From NCBI GenBank assembly GCA_963730225.1, contig CAVSQX010000002.1, positions 744,001 through 808,000 on the forward strand: a stretch of 64,000 nt of DNA, read 5' to 3'. Made by a program: the position numbers and the translations under genes. Shown piece by piece: positions 39,249 to 48,318 of the stretch; position 1 is the stretch's first letter; each line of letters begins with the position of its first letter. The notes below the pieces were generated by a model. The model worked only from the letters and a program-made list of their open reading frames with translations, made no database searches and was not told the origin of the DNA. Origin of the DNA: CAVSQX01 sp963730225 (GTDB taxonomy: Bacteria > Planctomycetota > Phycisphaerae > Tepidisphaerales > Tepidisphaeraceae).

Positions 39249-39851
39249 TCACTTTGTTACGTCAATCGTGACGGCTTCGGTATAGGTGAAGATGACCTGG
39301 TCGCCTTGGGAGACTTTGTCGAAATCCGCGAGCTTTGGACTGACGGTAAGCGTCACCGGTTTGTCGCCCATTCCGACCAGCGTCACGGTCCGCGTTTGGT
39401 AGTCGATGGCCTGGACGTTGGCCAGAGTCTGCACCGTTCGGAATGCGACAACACCCGGTTTGTCGCCCAGCGGCGCCGTGGCCATCCCGCCAGCTACCGC
39501 CGTCGACAACGGCTGGCCGACCTTGCGGACGTTGACGTCGATGGTCTGCATGTATTGCACCTTGACGACATCGCCTTGTTTGATCTGATCGAAGTTTCGC
39601 ACTTCCGGCGGGACCTCGAATATTTCACTCTTGCCGTCGGGCCCTTGCAGAGCAACGGATCGGTTGTCGTAGTCGATCGCCTCGATCTTGGATGTACCGG
39701 TTACACTCTCCGTGCTCGTAACACTCGGCAGGCCGTTGACGGTAGTCCGATCAACAGTGACTGTCTCGCTCGGCTGTGCACATCCGGCGACCGCCAAGGC
39801 CGCGGCAATCACTGCCGCGGAAAGGAATGCACTCGTTTGCTTCGTTTTCAT
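39249..39851 (-). CDS. Lipoprotein with two tandem beta domains
   Basis: A 200-residue lipoprotein: MKTKQTSAFLSAAVIAAALA then VAGC, a good lipobox. The mature part has two related units. Unit 1 (about 55-115) reads IEAIDYDNRSVALQGPDGKS ... FDQIKQGDVVKVQYMQTIDV. Unit 2 (about 143-200) reads VQAIDYQTRTVTLVGMGDKP ... FDKVSQGDQVIFTYTEAVTI. The repeated plan is A-I-D-Y-x-x-R-x-V-x-L, then an F-D-x-(I/V)-x-Q-G-D turn and a final strand, which indicates internal duplication of a small barrel. No catalytic residues are apparent. It probably sits at the periplasmic face of a membrane; its role is unknown. Confidence 0.8.
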   Translation of the reverse strand: MKTKQTSAFLSAAVIAAALAVAGCAQPSETVTVDRTTVNGLPSVTSTESVTGTSKIEAIDYDNRSVALQGPDGKSEIFEVPPEVRNFDQIKQGDVVKVQYMQTIDVNVRKVGQPLSTAVAGGMATAPLGDKPGVVAFRTVQTLANVQAIDYQTRTVTLVGMGDKPVTLTVSPKLADFDKVSQGDQVIFTYTEAVTIDVTK

Positions 39852-39914
39852 GATTTGGTCCTCAAAAAAGATAAGGCAATTCGTCTCCCTCGCGGGAGCG
39901 AGTGTTATTTCATT

Positions 39915-40013
39915 TCATTTTGTGCTTTCGAGCACCGTTGCCGACGGGAAACAGATCAAAGCCAGGCCGGCTCCCGTTTCGATGATCGCTGTTACCACCT
40001 GAAAAAGTTTCAT
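39915..40013 (-). pseudogene. N-terminal fragment of a small membrane protein
   Basis: From ATG 40013 the frame reads MKLFQVVTAIIETGAGLALI, then CFPSATVLESTK and a stop at 39915, only 32 residues. The opening looks like the first transmembrane helix of a longer multi-helix protein (family-like K-x-x-T-A-I-I-E-x-G-A-G-L-A-L), which normally continues with more helices after PSATV. The remainder is missing, so the gene is probably truncated. This rests on general recall of such proteins, not on an alignment. Confidence 0.4.
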
Positions 40014-40125
40014 AGTTTTCAGCAACCCGTTATACCGACCTCCTCTTTCAACGTTCTGAGGGCAGAGGTTCGACACTGAACCAGACATGATGCAACTCTT
40101 TTCAGCCTCGGACCCAAAGTGGGCT

Positions 40126-41566
40126 TTACAAAATCGGACCAAGCAAAGCGAGCGTATTGTTCCACAAGCGGCGTGGCAACGACCAGCCTCGCACCATCTC
40201 ATCCGTGACCCGCCGTGACTTGGCGATGTATTCCCGTTGCCGTTCCTGCATCGCGGCCGTCATCGCCGCGTCGCGAAACAGAATGTTGTTCTCGTAGTTC
40301 AGATCAAAGCTCCGGCGATCCATGTTGGCTGAGCCGATGAGCGTGATTTCGCCGTCGATCGTGAGCGACTTGGTATGCAGCAGTCCGCCGACGTATTCGT
40401 AAACGCTCACACCCGCATCGAGCAGATCGGCGTAGTAGCTTCGGCTCGCGCCGCCGACGATCCAGGAGTCGTTGCGGGCGGGAAAGATAGTCGTCGTTTT
40501 CACACCTCGGTAGGCGGACGAACAGACCGCGTTTTGCAGCGATTCATCGGGGACGTAGTACGGGGTGGAGATGACCACTTCTCGCCGCGCGGAATAGACG
40601 ATCGATTCGAACAACTCGGGCATCGCCGAATTGCGTACCGTCGGCCCCGTGCCGATGACCTGCGCCACGAATCCGGCATCCGGCGCGCGGAGCGGTTGCT
40701 CCAGAAGTTCATGGATGTCCTCCCCCGTCGCGGTCATCCAGTCAATGGCGAACAATCGCTGGTTCTGCTGCGCGATCGGGCCCTGGAAACGCATGACGGC
40801 GTCGACCCAAGGCGCGAACTTCGCCTTCACGCGAAATTCTGGATCGGCGCAGTTCTGACTCCCGCAGTAGGTAATGACGTTATCAATGATGACGATTTTG
40901 CGATGGTTTCGCAGATCGAAGCGGCGGAACGGCGCGAATCAGCGGATGGTTGATGCCCAGCGCGACGCCGAGCTTCACGCCGGCGGCCCGCATCGATTTC
41001 CATTGCGCGGACTTGAGCATGCCGCGTGAGCCGAGGTTGTCCACCATCGCCCGGCAGGTCACGCCTCGCGCCGCGGCGCGGACAATTGCATCGGCTACGC
41101 GGCAGCCGTTGCCGTCCGTCAGCCAGATGTAAAACAGCACGTGAACGTGCTCTTTTGCCGCGTCGATGTCAGCGACGATCGATGCGATTGCCGTGTTGGA
41201 GTCTTGCATCAACCGCGCTGAGTTCCCCGCCACCGGTTCGAACCCGCTGATCGAGCGACCGACGCGAAACAAATGGGCGCAGCGATCGGGAATCTCCCCG
41301 CGCATGTTTGCCAGGTCGGCCGGCGCGCTGGGAGCGGGCTGCGGCGCGCTGCGTTCGACGGCGCGCATCCGCTCGACGCGCCTTCGCCCGATGTTAACCT
41401 CGCCAAACAGCATGTACGCCAGCATGCCGATCAGCGGCAGCGACGTCACCACCGCCAGCCAGGCGATCCGTGACGCCGGCTCGCGATGCGGGCGCAGCAT
41501 CACGCGCACCAGCACGGCAATCTCCATCAACGCTCCGGCGGTCAACATCAGGTTGGTGAAAGTCAT
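40126..41566 (-). CDS. Cardiolipin-synthase-like phospholipase D protein (frameshifted)
   Basis: Two frames together give about 480 residues. The first (41566 down to 40883) has two N-terminal helices (LMLTAGALMEIAVLVRVMLR, IAWLAVVTSLPLIGMLAYML) and FGEVNIGRRR, the usual cardiolipin synthase start, then VHVLFYIWLTDGNGCRVADA. The second begins RRFDLRNHRKIVIIDNVITY, with the first HKD motif (HxKxxxxD), and has the second in HTKSLTIDGEITLIGSANMD. The frames break around 40936, where two missing bases, or one extra, would give LIRAPFRRFDLRNHRK. It condenses or transfers phosphatidyl groups in the membrane. Without the N-terminal frame the second frame would lack its first HKD motif, so the two parts belong together. 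Confidence 0.8.
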
Positions 41567-41665
41567 AAGGGGTGCTCGTGTTTCCTGATTGCTCCGGGAC
41601 TATGATTCATCGCCGTTTGCCAAAACCGATGCGTCCATCGGGTCAACGACGCCATTGCAGATGCG

Positions 41666-42262
41666 TCAGGGATCGGGTTTTCTGCGGGCTCCGAACCAGA
41701 TTCTTCTCACCTCGGCCATGCCGAGCACACGCGCCCACTCGCGGCTGGCGCAATAGACAAACAAAAGCACCAGCAGCCAGAGTTGTATCGCCCAGAATTC
41801 AGACCAGACTTCTTCATCAAGAAAGCGATGCGTCGCCGTAGTGAGATCACCCGTCCGCCACCAGAGCGGGATAAATCGCTCCAGACCATGGATGATCAGC
41901 GCGGCGATCGCGTAGATCATTGTTTTCCAAAGGACGTTGTAGATCAGCGGCTTATCGGGAAAGTGGTTGACAAACGGAAGCAGGTCCGCCAGCAAGATGG
42001 CCTTGGCGACCAGCAAAGCGCCAAGCGTCACACCGGCTACCGCGGAAATGCTGACGCCGTATTGCCGAAGCATCAAAGTTCTCGAAAGGGCGATGATGTG
42101 GAAAGCGAAAAAGAAAAAGATGGTTGGCGGAATCATCTCCTGCACTTCATGCTTCATTGTCGCCGAGAACCCTTTCAACTCAGTCTCCTCGATTGTCGGG
42201 ATTAAGCCGGATTCATCAGATGCGGCGGGCGGCCCTTTCGAGCCGCCCGCCGCGAAGGTCAT
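41666..42262 (-). CDS. Membrane protein of unknown function
   Basis: 198 residues from ATG 42262 (MTFAAGGSKGPPAASDESGL); a GTG at 42271 overlapping the sulfatase stop is an alternative start. It has a hydrophilic N-terminus, then ATMKHEVQEMIPPTIFFFFA with a first helix, and further helices around ISAVAGVTLGALLVAKAILL, LWKTMIYAIAALIIHGLERF and FWAIQLWLLVLLFVYCASRE. No catalytic motif is seen. It is immediately downstream of the second sulfatase and almost certainly co-transcribed with it. A function in the sulfatase module is possible but unproven. Confidence 0.78.
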   Translation of the reverse strand: MTFAAGGSKGPPAASDESGLIPTIEETELKGFSATMKHEVQEMIPPTIFFFFAFHIIALSRTLMLRQYGVSISAVAGVTLGALLVAKAILLADLLPFVNHFPDKPLIYNVLWKTMIYAIAALIIHGLERFIPLWWRTGDLTTATHRFLDEEVWSEFWAIQLWLLVLLFVYCASREWARVLGMAEVRRIWFGARRKPDP

Positions 42263-42267
42263 TCCGA

Positions 42268-43947
42268 TCACTGGCTGACCCCTTTGCTTCCCGCCTCGGC
42301 CTGGGCCATCTTGTTGGCCATCTCCGCCTTGATGGCGTCGAGGTTGAAGCTCGCGCCCCGCTGCATCGGTGGGTATTCGAGGAAGGTCTGGAGTTCCTTT
42401 CCGACCATCTGTTGGACAAAAACAAAACGCCAGAATTGGAACTTAAACCAGTCGAAGTATTGCTCTGAGCCTTCTTTCGTCAGGTCCTGCGGCCAGGCCG
42501 TGCGCTCAAACGGATCGAGACGCAGGTTCACGATTACAGGCACGTCCGGATGGTTCTTGACACCCAGCCAGCCGCCGGGCTGGTCAATGAAGCGATACTT
42601 GTAGTCGTCAATGCGCACCGCGCCCAGAGAGCTTTCGCCGAGGTACCAGATTTCGTGGCGCGTGGAGGGGCCTTTGCCGGTGATGGCGGCCATCTGGTCA
42701 TAGCCGTCCAGATGGTTTTTGTAAGTTCGGTCGCCGAGGGCCACGCCCTTGAGCAACTGGTTGGTGATATCTGGATTGCCGGCGGCGTCGAGGAAGGTGG
42801 GGAACCAGTCCATGCCGGAGAAGATGCCGTTCTGAACGGAATCCGCCGGGACATGCCCGGGCCAGCGCAGGAGGCAGGGCACACGGAAGCCGCCTTCCAT
42901 GACGGTTCCTTTGCTCTGTGCGAACGGTGTCTGCCCGCCGTCGGGCCAGGTGAACACTTCGGTGCCGTTGTCGGTGGTGAAGACAACGATGGTGTTGTCA
43001 TCCACGCCCATGTCTTTGAGGTGCTGCATCACCGTGCCGACTTCGTCGTCAATCTCCGCCATGCCGGCTTCTTCTTCAGACCAGCCGTTATCGGAGTTCA
43101 TCATTGCCGCGTACTTGGGGGAAAGGTGCGTGACGATGTGCATGCGCGTCGGGTTGATCCAGACGAAGAACGGCTTGTTGGCCGCCTTGGCCTGATCCAT
43201 GAACGCAGTCGAGTCGGCAACGATGGTGTCGTCGACCGTTTCCATGTTGTATTTGATGCCTTCCATGGGGTGCGGCGGCAGCGGTCCATCATCTTCGATC
43301 TTCTGCTTGCCGATCTTGCCCCAGCGTGGCATCTCTGTGGGATCGTCGGTGTCGGTCGCCCAGGAGTGGATCAAGTTGCGCGGGCCGACGACGTTCAACA
43401 GATTCTGCGGATAATTGGGATGGAATGGATCTTCCATCGCGTCGAGGTGATAAAGGTACCCGAAGAATTCATCGAAGCCGTGGACGGTCGGCAGGAATTC
43501 ATTCTTGTCGCCGAGATGGTTCTTGCCGAACTGGCCGGTGGCATAGCCCTGCGCTTCGAGCGCGGTGGCGATTGTGCAGGCCTCCGCTGGGAGGCCGATC
43601 GCCGCACCCGCCTGTCCGACCGTGGTCATCCCGGTGCGGATGGGCAATTCGCCGGTGATGAAGTTCGCACGACCGGCCGTGCAGCTTGCCTCGGCGTAAT
43701 AGTCGGTGAACAACATCCCTTCCTTGGCCATCTTGTCCAGGTTAGGCGTCGTGCCGGCCATCATGCCGCGGCTGTATGCGCCGATGTTCCACATGCCAAT
43801 GTCGTCACCCATGATGACGACGATATTGGGTTTCGCATCGGCCGCCGGCGCAGGTTGCGCCTGAGCCGGTGTTGAAGCACAACCGACTCCCAGGGCAGCC
43901 AGCGCCGCGCCGAGGAGTCCCGTTTTAATTCTTCGCCAACGAAGCAT
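42268..43947 (-). CDS. Exported arylsulfatase, Cys-type (CTAGR)
   Basis: 559 residues from ATG 43947, which has AGGAG about eight bases upstream. The N-terminus has a lipoprotein-like signal (TGLLGAALAALGVGC). The catalytic domain opens with KPNIVVIMGDDIGMWNIGAY. The active-site signature is SCTAGRANFITGE, with the formylglycine Cys at about residue 89; the C-x-A-x-R form is accepted by FGE. Other family segments are QFGKNHLGDKNEFLPTVHGF, NKPFFVWINPTRMHIVTHLS and NTIVVFTTDNGTEVFTWPDG. The enzyme hydrolyses a sulfate ester outside the cytoplasm. Its transcript continues into the membrane-protein gene at 41666, and the FGE gene ends just upstream. Confidence 0.93.
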   Translation of the reverse strand: MLRWRRIKTGLLGAALAALGVGCASTPAQAQPAPAADAKPNIVVIMGDDIGMWNIGAYSRGMMAGTTPNLDKMAKEGMLFTDYYAEASCTAGRANFITGELPIRTGMTTVGQAGAAIGLPAEACTIATALEAQGYATGQFGKNHLGDKNEFLPTVHGFDEFFGYLYHLDAMEDPFHPNYPQNLLNVVGPRNLIHSWATDTDDPTEMPRWGKIGKQKIEDDGPLPPHPMEGIKYNMETVDDTIVADSTAFMDQAKAANKPFFVWINPTRMHIVTHLSPKYAAMMNSDNGWSEEEAGMAEIDDEVGTVMQHLKDMGVDDNTIVVFTTDNGTEVFTWPDGGQTPFAQSKGTVMEGGFRVPCLLRWPGHVPADSVQNGIFSGMDWFPTFLDAAGNPDITNQLLKGVALGDRTYKNHLDGYDQMAAITGKGPSTRHEIWYLGESSLGAVRIDDYKYRFIDQPGGWLGVKNHPDVPVIVNLRLDPFERTAWPQDLTKEGSEQYFDWFKFQFWRFVFVQQMVGKELQTFLEYPPMQRGASFNLDAIKAEMANKMAQAEAGSKGVSQ

Positions 43948-44054
43948 ATAGATCGCTCCTTCCGAGAGAGATTTGTTGTCACACGATGACATTCCATATT
44001 CAAACGATTCCAGCTTCCGTGCCTCTGCCGCTGTCCTGTGCATACGCAGCTGAC

Positions 44055-45074
44055 CTACCGAGCAGCCGCCTGTGTAGATGACGCATCCTCAACGCAGCGA
44101 AACCCGATATGTTCCGTCCCCGTATCCGGTGGCGTGCCGCGGCGGGCAGTGGGACGGTAGCTTTCGCAGTAACTGGGATTACAAAGGAATGAACCGCCCT
44201 TGGTAACGCGCTCAACGGAATCGGGAACTTCGCGCGCCGGATCGAAACATTCGGTGACGGTTGGGCAACAAACCGATTTGGCGGCCAGAACGTTGGCGTC
44301 CGCTCGATACAAATCCGCCGTCCACTGCCAGACGTTCCCGGCCATGTCGTACAGGCCGTAGCCGTTTGGCGGGAACGACTTCACCGGCGACGCGCCGGCG
44401 AAACCGTCCTCGGCGGTGTTCCGGTACGGAAAATCGCCGGTGAAAGTGTTGCACATGAATTTGCCATTGGGCTTGAACTCATCGCCCCAGTAGTACCGGG
44501 TGTTCGTCTTTTCTCCGCCGCGCGCGGCGTATTCCCACTGGGCTTCGGTGGGCAATCTCTTCCCCGCCCACTTTGCGTAGGCGATGGCGTCGTCCCAACT
44601 CACCTGCACGACGGGATAGTTCTCTTTGCCGTCGATCGTGCTAGCCGGCCCCTGCGGATATTTCCAACTGGCGCCGTGGGTCCACGTCCACCAGTTGGCC
44701 ATGTTGGTCAGATCAACCGGGTGATCCGGCGGCGTGAAGACCAGCGAGCCGGGTCGTAGCATGTCATCCGGCGGTTTGGGAGTGCCGGGAGGAACCTCCT
44801 TTTTCATCTCTTCCCAGTTGATCGGTTTCTCAGCCGTGGTTAGGTAGCCCGTCGCTTCGACGAATTTCTCAAATTCAGAATTGGTAACATCGTGCTCGTC
44901 GATCCAGAATCCGTCGAGCTTGACAAGATGTGAGGGCCGTTCGTTGGGCATCGACCGGGCATCGTCTGTGCCCATCGTGAATTGGCCGGATGGAATCCAG
45001 ACCATGCCCGGAGGAGAAGCTGCCCATGCCGCCGTACTGACAGCCAACACGGCCAAGAATGCAAAAAGCTTCAT
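44055..45074 (-). CDS. Exported formylglycine-generating enzyme
   Basis: A 339-residue FGE/SUMF1-type protein with AAGGAG before its ATG. The signal peptide MKLFAFLAVLAVSTAAWAAS shows export. The family core includes GMVWIPSGQFTMGTDDARSM, FWIDEHDVTNSEFEKFVEAT, VVQVSWDDAIAYAKWAGKRL, PTEAQWEYAARGG, GLYDMAGNVWQWTADLY and HIGFRCVE. The catalytic Cys pair is kept in GGSFLCNPSYCESYRP (about residues 298 and 303), the hallmark of true FGE and not just the fold. It converts the sulfatase active-site Cys to formylglycine. It lies between the CTAGR sulfatase gene and a small lipoprotein gene, and presumably serves both sulfatases in the island. Confidence 0.92.
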   Translation of the reverse strand: MKLFAFLAVLAVSTAAWAASPPGMVWIPSGQFTMGTDDARSMPNERPSHLVKLDGFWIDEHDVTNSEFEKFVEATGYLTTAEKPINWEEMKKEVPPGTPKPPDDMLRPGSLVFTPPDHPVDLTNMANWWTWTHGASWKYPQGPASTIDGKENYPVVQVSWDDAIAYAKWAGKRLPTEAQWEYAARGGEKTNTRYYWGDEFKPNGKFMCNTFTGDFPYRNTAEDGFAGASPVKSFPPNGYGLYDMAGNVWQWTADLYRADANVLAAKSVCCPTVTECFDPAREVPDSVERVTKGGSFLCNPSYCESYRPTARRGTPPDTGTEHIGFRCVEDASSTQAAAR

Positions 45075-45076
45075 CG

Positions 45077-45472
45077 CTACTCCTTCAAAACAAAGATCGC
45101 TTCGTTGAACGCCGTCTTGTTTTTCATGGGGACTTGGTAGAATACGCCGTGATATCCAGCCTGGGTGAGGATGTTGTAGTTACTGGGATCGACGTCGAGC
45201 AGAAGTCCGTTTGCGCCGAGCGCGGCAGCCTTTGCCTTCATTTGATTGAACGCCGCATTCGCATCGCCGTTTGTGTCCCAACCCAGGTCGGGCGTAATCG
45301 CCAATGTGATAAGGCCAAGATCTTCGTATCTGGCCGGTTTCTTTTGGTAGATCTTGACATCATCCGGGGTCGTCGGAGCCCTGGGTCCCGAGGAAGGTAC
45401 GACCACAGGGCCGCATGAGCAAAGTGCTGCGACGAATGTCGAAACCATCAAAGCTTTGAACCGAAAATTCAT
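45077..45472 (-). CDS. Small lipoprotein
   Basis: A 131-residue lipoprotein: MNFRFKALMVSTFVAALCSC contains the lipobox-like ALCSC. The mature domain reads ARYEDLGLITLAITPDLGWD, AFNQMKAKAAALGANGLLLD and AGYHGVFYQVPMKNKTAFNE. The plan of strand, helix and A-A-x-L-G-A-N-G-(L/I) resembles small lipoproteins of the DUF4156/RcsF-like type, though no cysteine pairs are visible. The stop is two bases before the FGE start, so the two genes are in one operon. The function is unknown. Confidence 0.78.
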   Translation of the reverse strand: MNFRFKALMVSTFVAALCSCGPVVVPSSGPRAPTTPDDVKIYQKKPARYEDLGLITLAITPDLGWDTNGDANAAFNQMKAKAAALGANGLLLDVDPSNYNILTQAGYHGVFYQVPMKNKTAFNEAIFVLKE

Positions 45473-45508
45473 AATGTTCTCATTTGAGTGAAAGGATCGG
45501 TTTTGTCG

Positions 45509-46471
45509 TCACGGCTGCCCGGCGTCCGTCGGCGGAACCTGTTCCCATCCCGGTCCGGGATCGAACGCCTTCATATCCAGCGCGATCTGTTCCGTGTTAT
45601 TGCCCAGGTCAGTTTGATAGACGATGCCCGCCTCATCCACGATGAACGTCATAACTCCCGAGCTTCCGTATTCGGCTGGATAGGCAACGACACCGAACCC
45701 ACCGATCATTTTGTCGTTGACCATATAGTCGAGCGCGCCGCCGGGCGCGTTGGGTCCCTGAGACTTGAGCATTCGGAAGAAGTAGCCGTGAAAAGGCCGC
45801 GGCTGGCCGGATGACGTTTTTGCGGAGGTGTAGCCTTGTTCCACAGCGCTTGCGACCAGCGGGCCAAGCGGGCTGGGATCCTCGCCCTCGGAGGTCTTCC
45901 AGTAAAGTCCATTTTTCATGCCCGGGTCACTAATGAACCGCTGGGCGTAGACGGGAAGACCAACCCCCTGGGGATCTTTCATTGCGTACTCACGTTGGGC
46001 ATCGACGATAGCCAGGCACACCTGAATCGTGTTTAATTCATTGTGCCCGATGCGGCGATCGATAATCTCATCCATGCCGGCTGAGGTATCGAAGTACCAT
46101 TTCCCCTTCTGTTCGTCTTTAACGAGCGGAATGGGAAGCGGCCAATCGTCATTGCCGACAGTGAGCGTCATCGCGCCTTGGGGGCCAGCGACCAATTCAT
46201 GCTTGTCATCGTAGTCCTTGAGAAAAGCGTCACGTTGCTGCGCGTCGGCAACTTCATCGCCCGAGGAGATGACCGCGTCGCCATCGGGGCCGAGAATCCG
46301 CTTGAGCTGGGCCGTGTCTTGCGTGCGTACGGATTGGACCAGCGCCTGCACAGCCTGATCGGGCGAATCGAACTGTTGCTGACCGGTGCTCGCGCAGCCC
46401 TGCGTGAAGGCAGTCATTACGAGAAATGCAAGCGTCAGAGAAATTTGCTGGAAGGTTGGTGGCTTCACCAT
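45509..46471 (-). CDS. DUF2950 family exported protein
   Basis: A 320-residue protein with signal MVKPPTFQQISLTLAFLVMT and lipobox-like TQGC. The DUF2950 body includes FDSPDQAVQALVQSVRTQDT, LKRILGPDGDAVISSGDEVA, WPLPIPLVKDEQKGKWYFDT, IGHNELNTIQVCLAIVDAQR and PKPFHGYFFRMLKSQ-like RPFHGYFFRMLKSQGPNAPG. DUF2950 proteins are often neighbours of DUF3300 genes, as here. No biochemical function is established; the conserved pattern suggests a periplasmic structural or envelope-maintenance role. It precedes the small lipoprotein and FGE genes on the same strand by 36 bases. Confidence 0.88.
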   Translation of the reverse strand: MVKPPTFQQISLTLAFLVMTAFTQGCASTGQQQFDSPDQAVQALVQSVRTQDTAQLKRILGPDGDAVISSGDEVADAQQRDAFLKDYDDKHELVAGPQGAMTLTVGNDDWPLPIPLVKDEQKGKWYFDTSAGMDEIIDRRIGHNELNTIQVCLAIVDAQREYAMKDPQGVGLPVYAQRFISDPGMKNGLYWKTSEGEDPSPLGPLVASAVEQGYTSAKTSSGQPRPFHGYFFRMLKSQGPNAPGGALDYMVNDKMIGGFGVVAYPAEYGSSGVMTFIVDEAGIVYQTDLGNNTEQIALDMKAFDPGPGWEQVPPTDAGQP

Positions 46472-46536
46472 AAAATTTACCTCTAAGTCTTCACATCACG
46501 AACGACAAAACTACTTACCTCTCGAGCTTGCAAACC

Positions 46537-47874
46537 TCATTGGCGCCTGCCCCCTCCACCGCCGCCACCACCGCCAGCACCGCCGCCACCACCGCCACCA
46601 CCGCGGGCTCCTCCGCCCTGATTTGGCGACTGACCGGCCGAGCGGCTGGTTTGCCCGCGCTGGCTCGCATTTCGCTCGGCGCTGCCACCGGAATTCACGC
46701 CGTCAAATGCGCCAGTGCGAGTGCCGGCCGTGTTGCGATTTGGCGAACTTGACGCGGCATTACTCGCGGCTCCGTTCTGGGCCGCTGCGGCGTTGCGCGC
46801 GGCGCCATTCTGCCCCGCTGCCGCATTTCCGTTCCCGCGGAGTTGGCTTGCACCGTTTTGTGTAACTTTCGGTTGCTGAGCATCGGTGCGGCCGCGGTAA
46901 GTCTCCCGCGCCTGTGTTGCTTTAGCGGAGGAGGCATCGCCATATTTTGCGCGGTAGCCTGATCGCCGTAGGCCACGCCTCGACGATGGGCGGGGTTGTG
47001 CTGAAACGAGTTGCCGTTACCGCCTTGAATCTTTGTATAGTTGTTGCGGTTGATGTAGTTGTTGTTGATGTTGATGTTTTGGTTGACGTTAACGTTGACG
47101 TTGCCGCGTCGCCAATTGCAACCGCCCCAGGCGTATCCCCACGCTACGCCCATTGTAAAACCCACGCCGAACCAGATCCCCGGGCCCGGAACGTAGGCGG
47201 GAGGCCGGGGAGGATAGTAGGGATATGGCGGGTACGCAGGATACCACCATGGGCCATAGACCACGGTCGGGCTGTAGACCGGAACATAGATCACTTGAGG
47301 ATTAACCTGCTGGATTACGATGACCTTCGTCGCTGTGTCCGGCACCTGCTCGACAATCACCTGCTGCTCACTGGTTGTCTTGAGATTCCCCTGTGCCTGG
47401 GCCTTGGCGCGCAGACTTTGGACCGTATCCATCACGCTCTTTTGATCGGCGATGAAGGCATCTCCCAATTTCACGGTCACGTCGAGCTTTTCGCTCATCA
47501 TCGAAAGGACCTGCGGAAAATTGACCAGGGATTTGACGCTGGGATCCCACGGCTGCTTCTCCAGTGCTGCGGCCAGCGCGTCGCCCTTGAGGTCCTTATT
47601 CGCCTGCACCCAGCGATCGGCCTGCACAATTTCAAGCGGATACGTCGAGGCCATGAAGATCTGCGACAGAAGTGAATCCGGATAAAGCGCGTATGGGCGC
47701 GAGGATCTGATCGAGCTCTTCCTGCTTGAGTGGGGGCGTCGCAGAAGGCGCCGCGGGCGAAGCATCTGTTTGCGCTGAAACAGTATTGCCCAGCGGCAAG
47801 ATTACTTGTGCCATTGCTACAGGCAGAACCAGGGCCACGCATGTCCAACGTCGTAGTGAATCATGATGACTCAT
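46537..47874 (-). CDS. DUF3300 exported protein with Gly-rich tail (two frameshifts)
   Basis: About 445 residues from ATG 47874 (MSHHDSLRRWTCVALVLPVA). The DUF3300 core is split: LKQEELDQILAPI is in one frame, and ALYPDSLLSQIFMASTYPLE and VVYGPWWYPAYPPYPYYPPR in another. One extra base near 47691 explains the break. A second break follows GDQATAQ; adding one A to the AAAA at 46945-46948 (TTTT on the plus strand) gives KYGDASSAKATQARETYRGR and an Asn/Ala-rich tail ending in a long glycine run (GGGARGGGGGGGGAGG) before RRQ and a stop at 46537. DUF3300 proteins are exported and of unknown function. The gene follows the receiver gene by 22 bases. Confidence 0.8.
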
Positions 47875-47896
47875 AGGTTTGCGCCTTTCGCAGATG

Positions 47897-48286
47897 TCAC
47901 GGACTAGGCGATGGTCCGGAGGCAACGGCGGTCAAAACGGCCTCCAGCAGCGTCGTGTCGCTAAAAGGTTTACACAGATAGGATGAGGTTCCCGCATCCT
48001 GCAAGCGCTGCCGGGTCGCGGGAGTGTCATGCCCCGTGATCGTGACCACTGGCAACTTGTCTCCCGCCTGCTTCAGTCGACGTAGAACGTCAAAGCCACT
48101 CATCCCAGGCATATGCAGATCCAACACCAGACAATCCGGCCGACGCGAAATGAGCGATTGCAGGAACTTGTCGCCTGTGGAGAACGTTTCGACCTCCAGG
48201 CCAGCTGAAAGCATCAATCGCTTGAGAGCACGGCAAACGGAATCTTCATCATCCACAATTGCAATCAGCGGCCGCGCTTTGTTCAC
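47897..48286 (-). CDS. Single-domain response regulator (receiver)
   Basis: A 129-residue receiver domain without an output domain. The acidic pair is in IAIVDDEDSVCRALKRLM, the phospho-acceptor Asp56 in CLVLDLHMPGMSGFDVLRRL, the Thr in VVTITGHDT, and the Lys in SSYLCKPFSDTTLLEAVL. It resembles the receiver of the FixJ-type regulator at 50724, so it may compete for phosphate or act as a phosphate sink for the kinase at 48508. It is divergent from the kinase gene, with 221 bases between, and lies upstream of DUF3300 on the same strand. A variant of the shared near-palindrome is 34 bases before the start. Confidence 0.92.
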   Translation of the reverse strand: MNKARPLIAIVDDEDSVCRALKRLMLSAGLEVETFSTGDKFLQSLISRRPDCLVLDLHMPGMSGFDVLRRLKQAGDKLPVVTITGHDTPATRQRLQDAGTSSYLCKPFSDTTLLEAVLTAVASGPSPSP

Positions 48287-48318
48287 ATTAAAATGCTAAC
48301 TGACGATCTCTTGCGAAA

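Noticed and set aside
40126..40830. Separate phospholipase-type gene starting at 40830
   Set aside because: The frame continues upstream into the first HKD motif and joins the N-terminal frame by a simple indel; one gene is more likely than two.
44055..45074. Reading the FGE as a non-catalytic SUMF1/lectin-like fold
   Set aside because: The active-site cysteine pair and the family core are present, and sulfatases are adjacent, so a true FGE is the better call.
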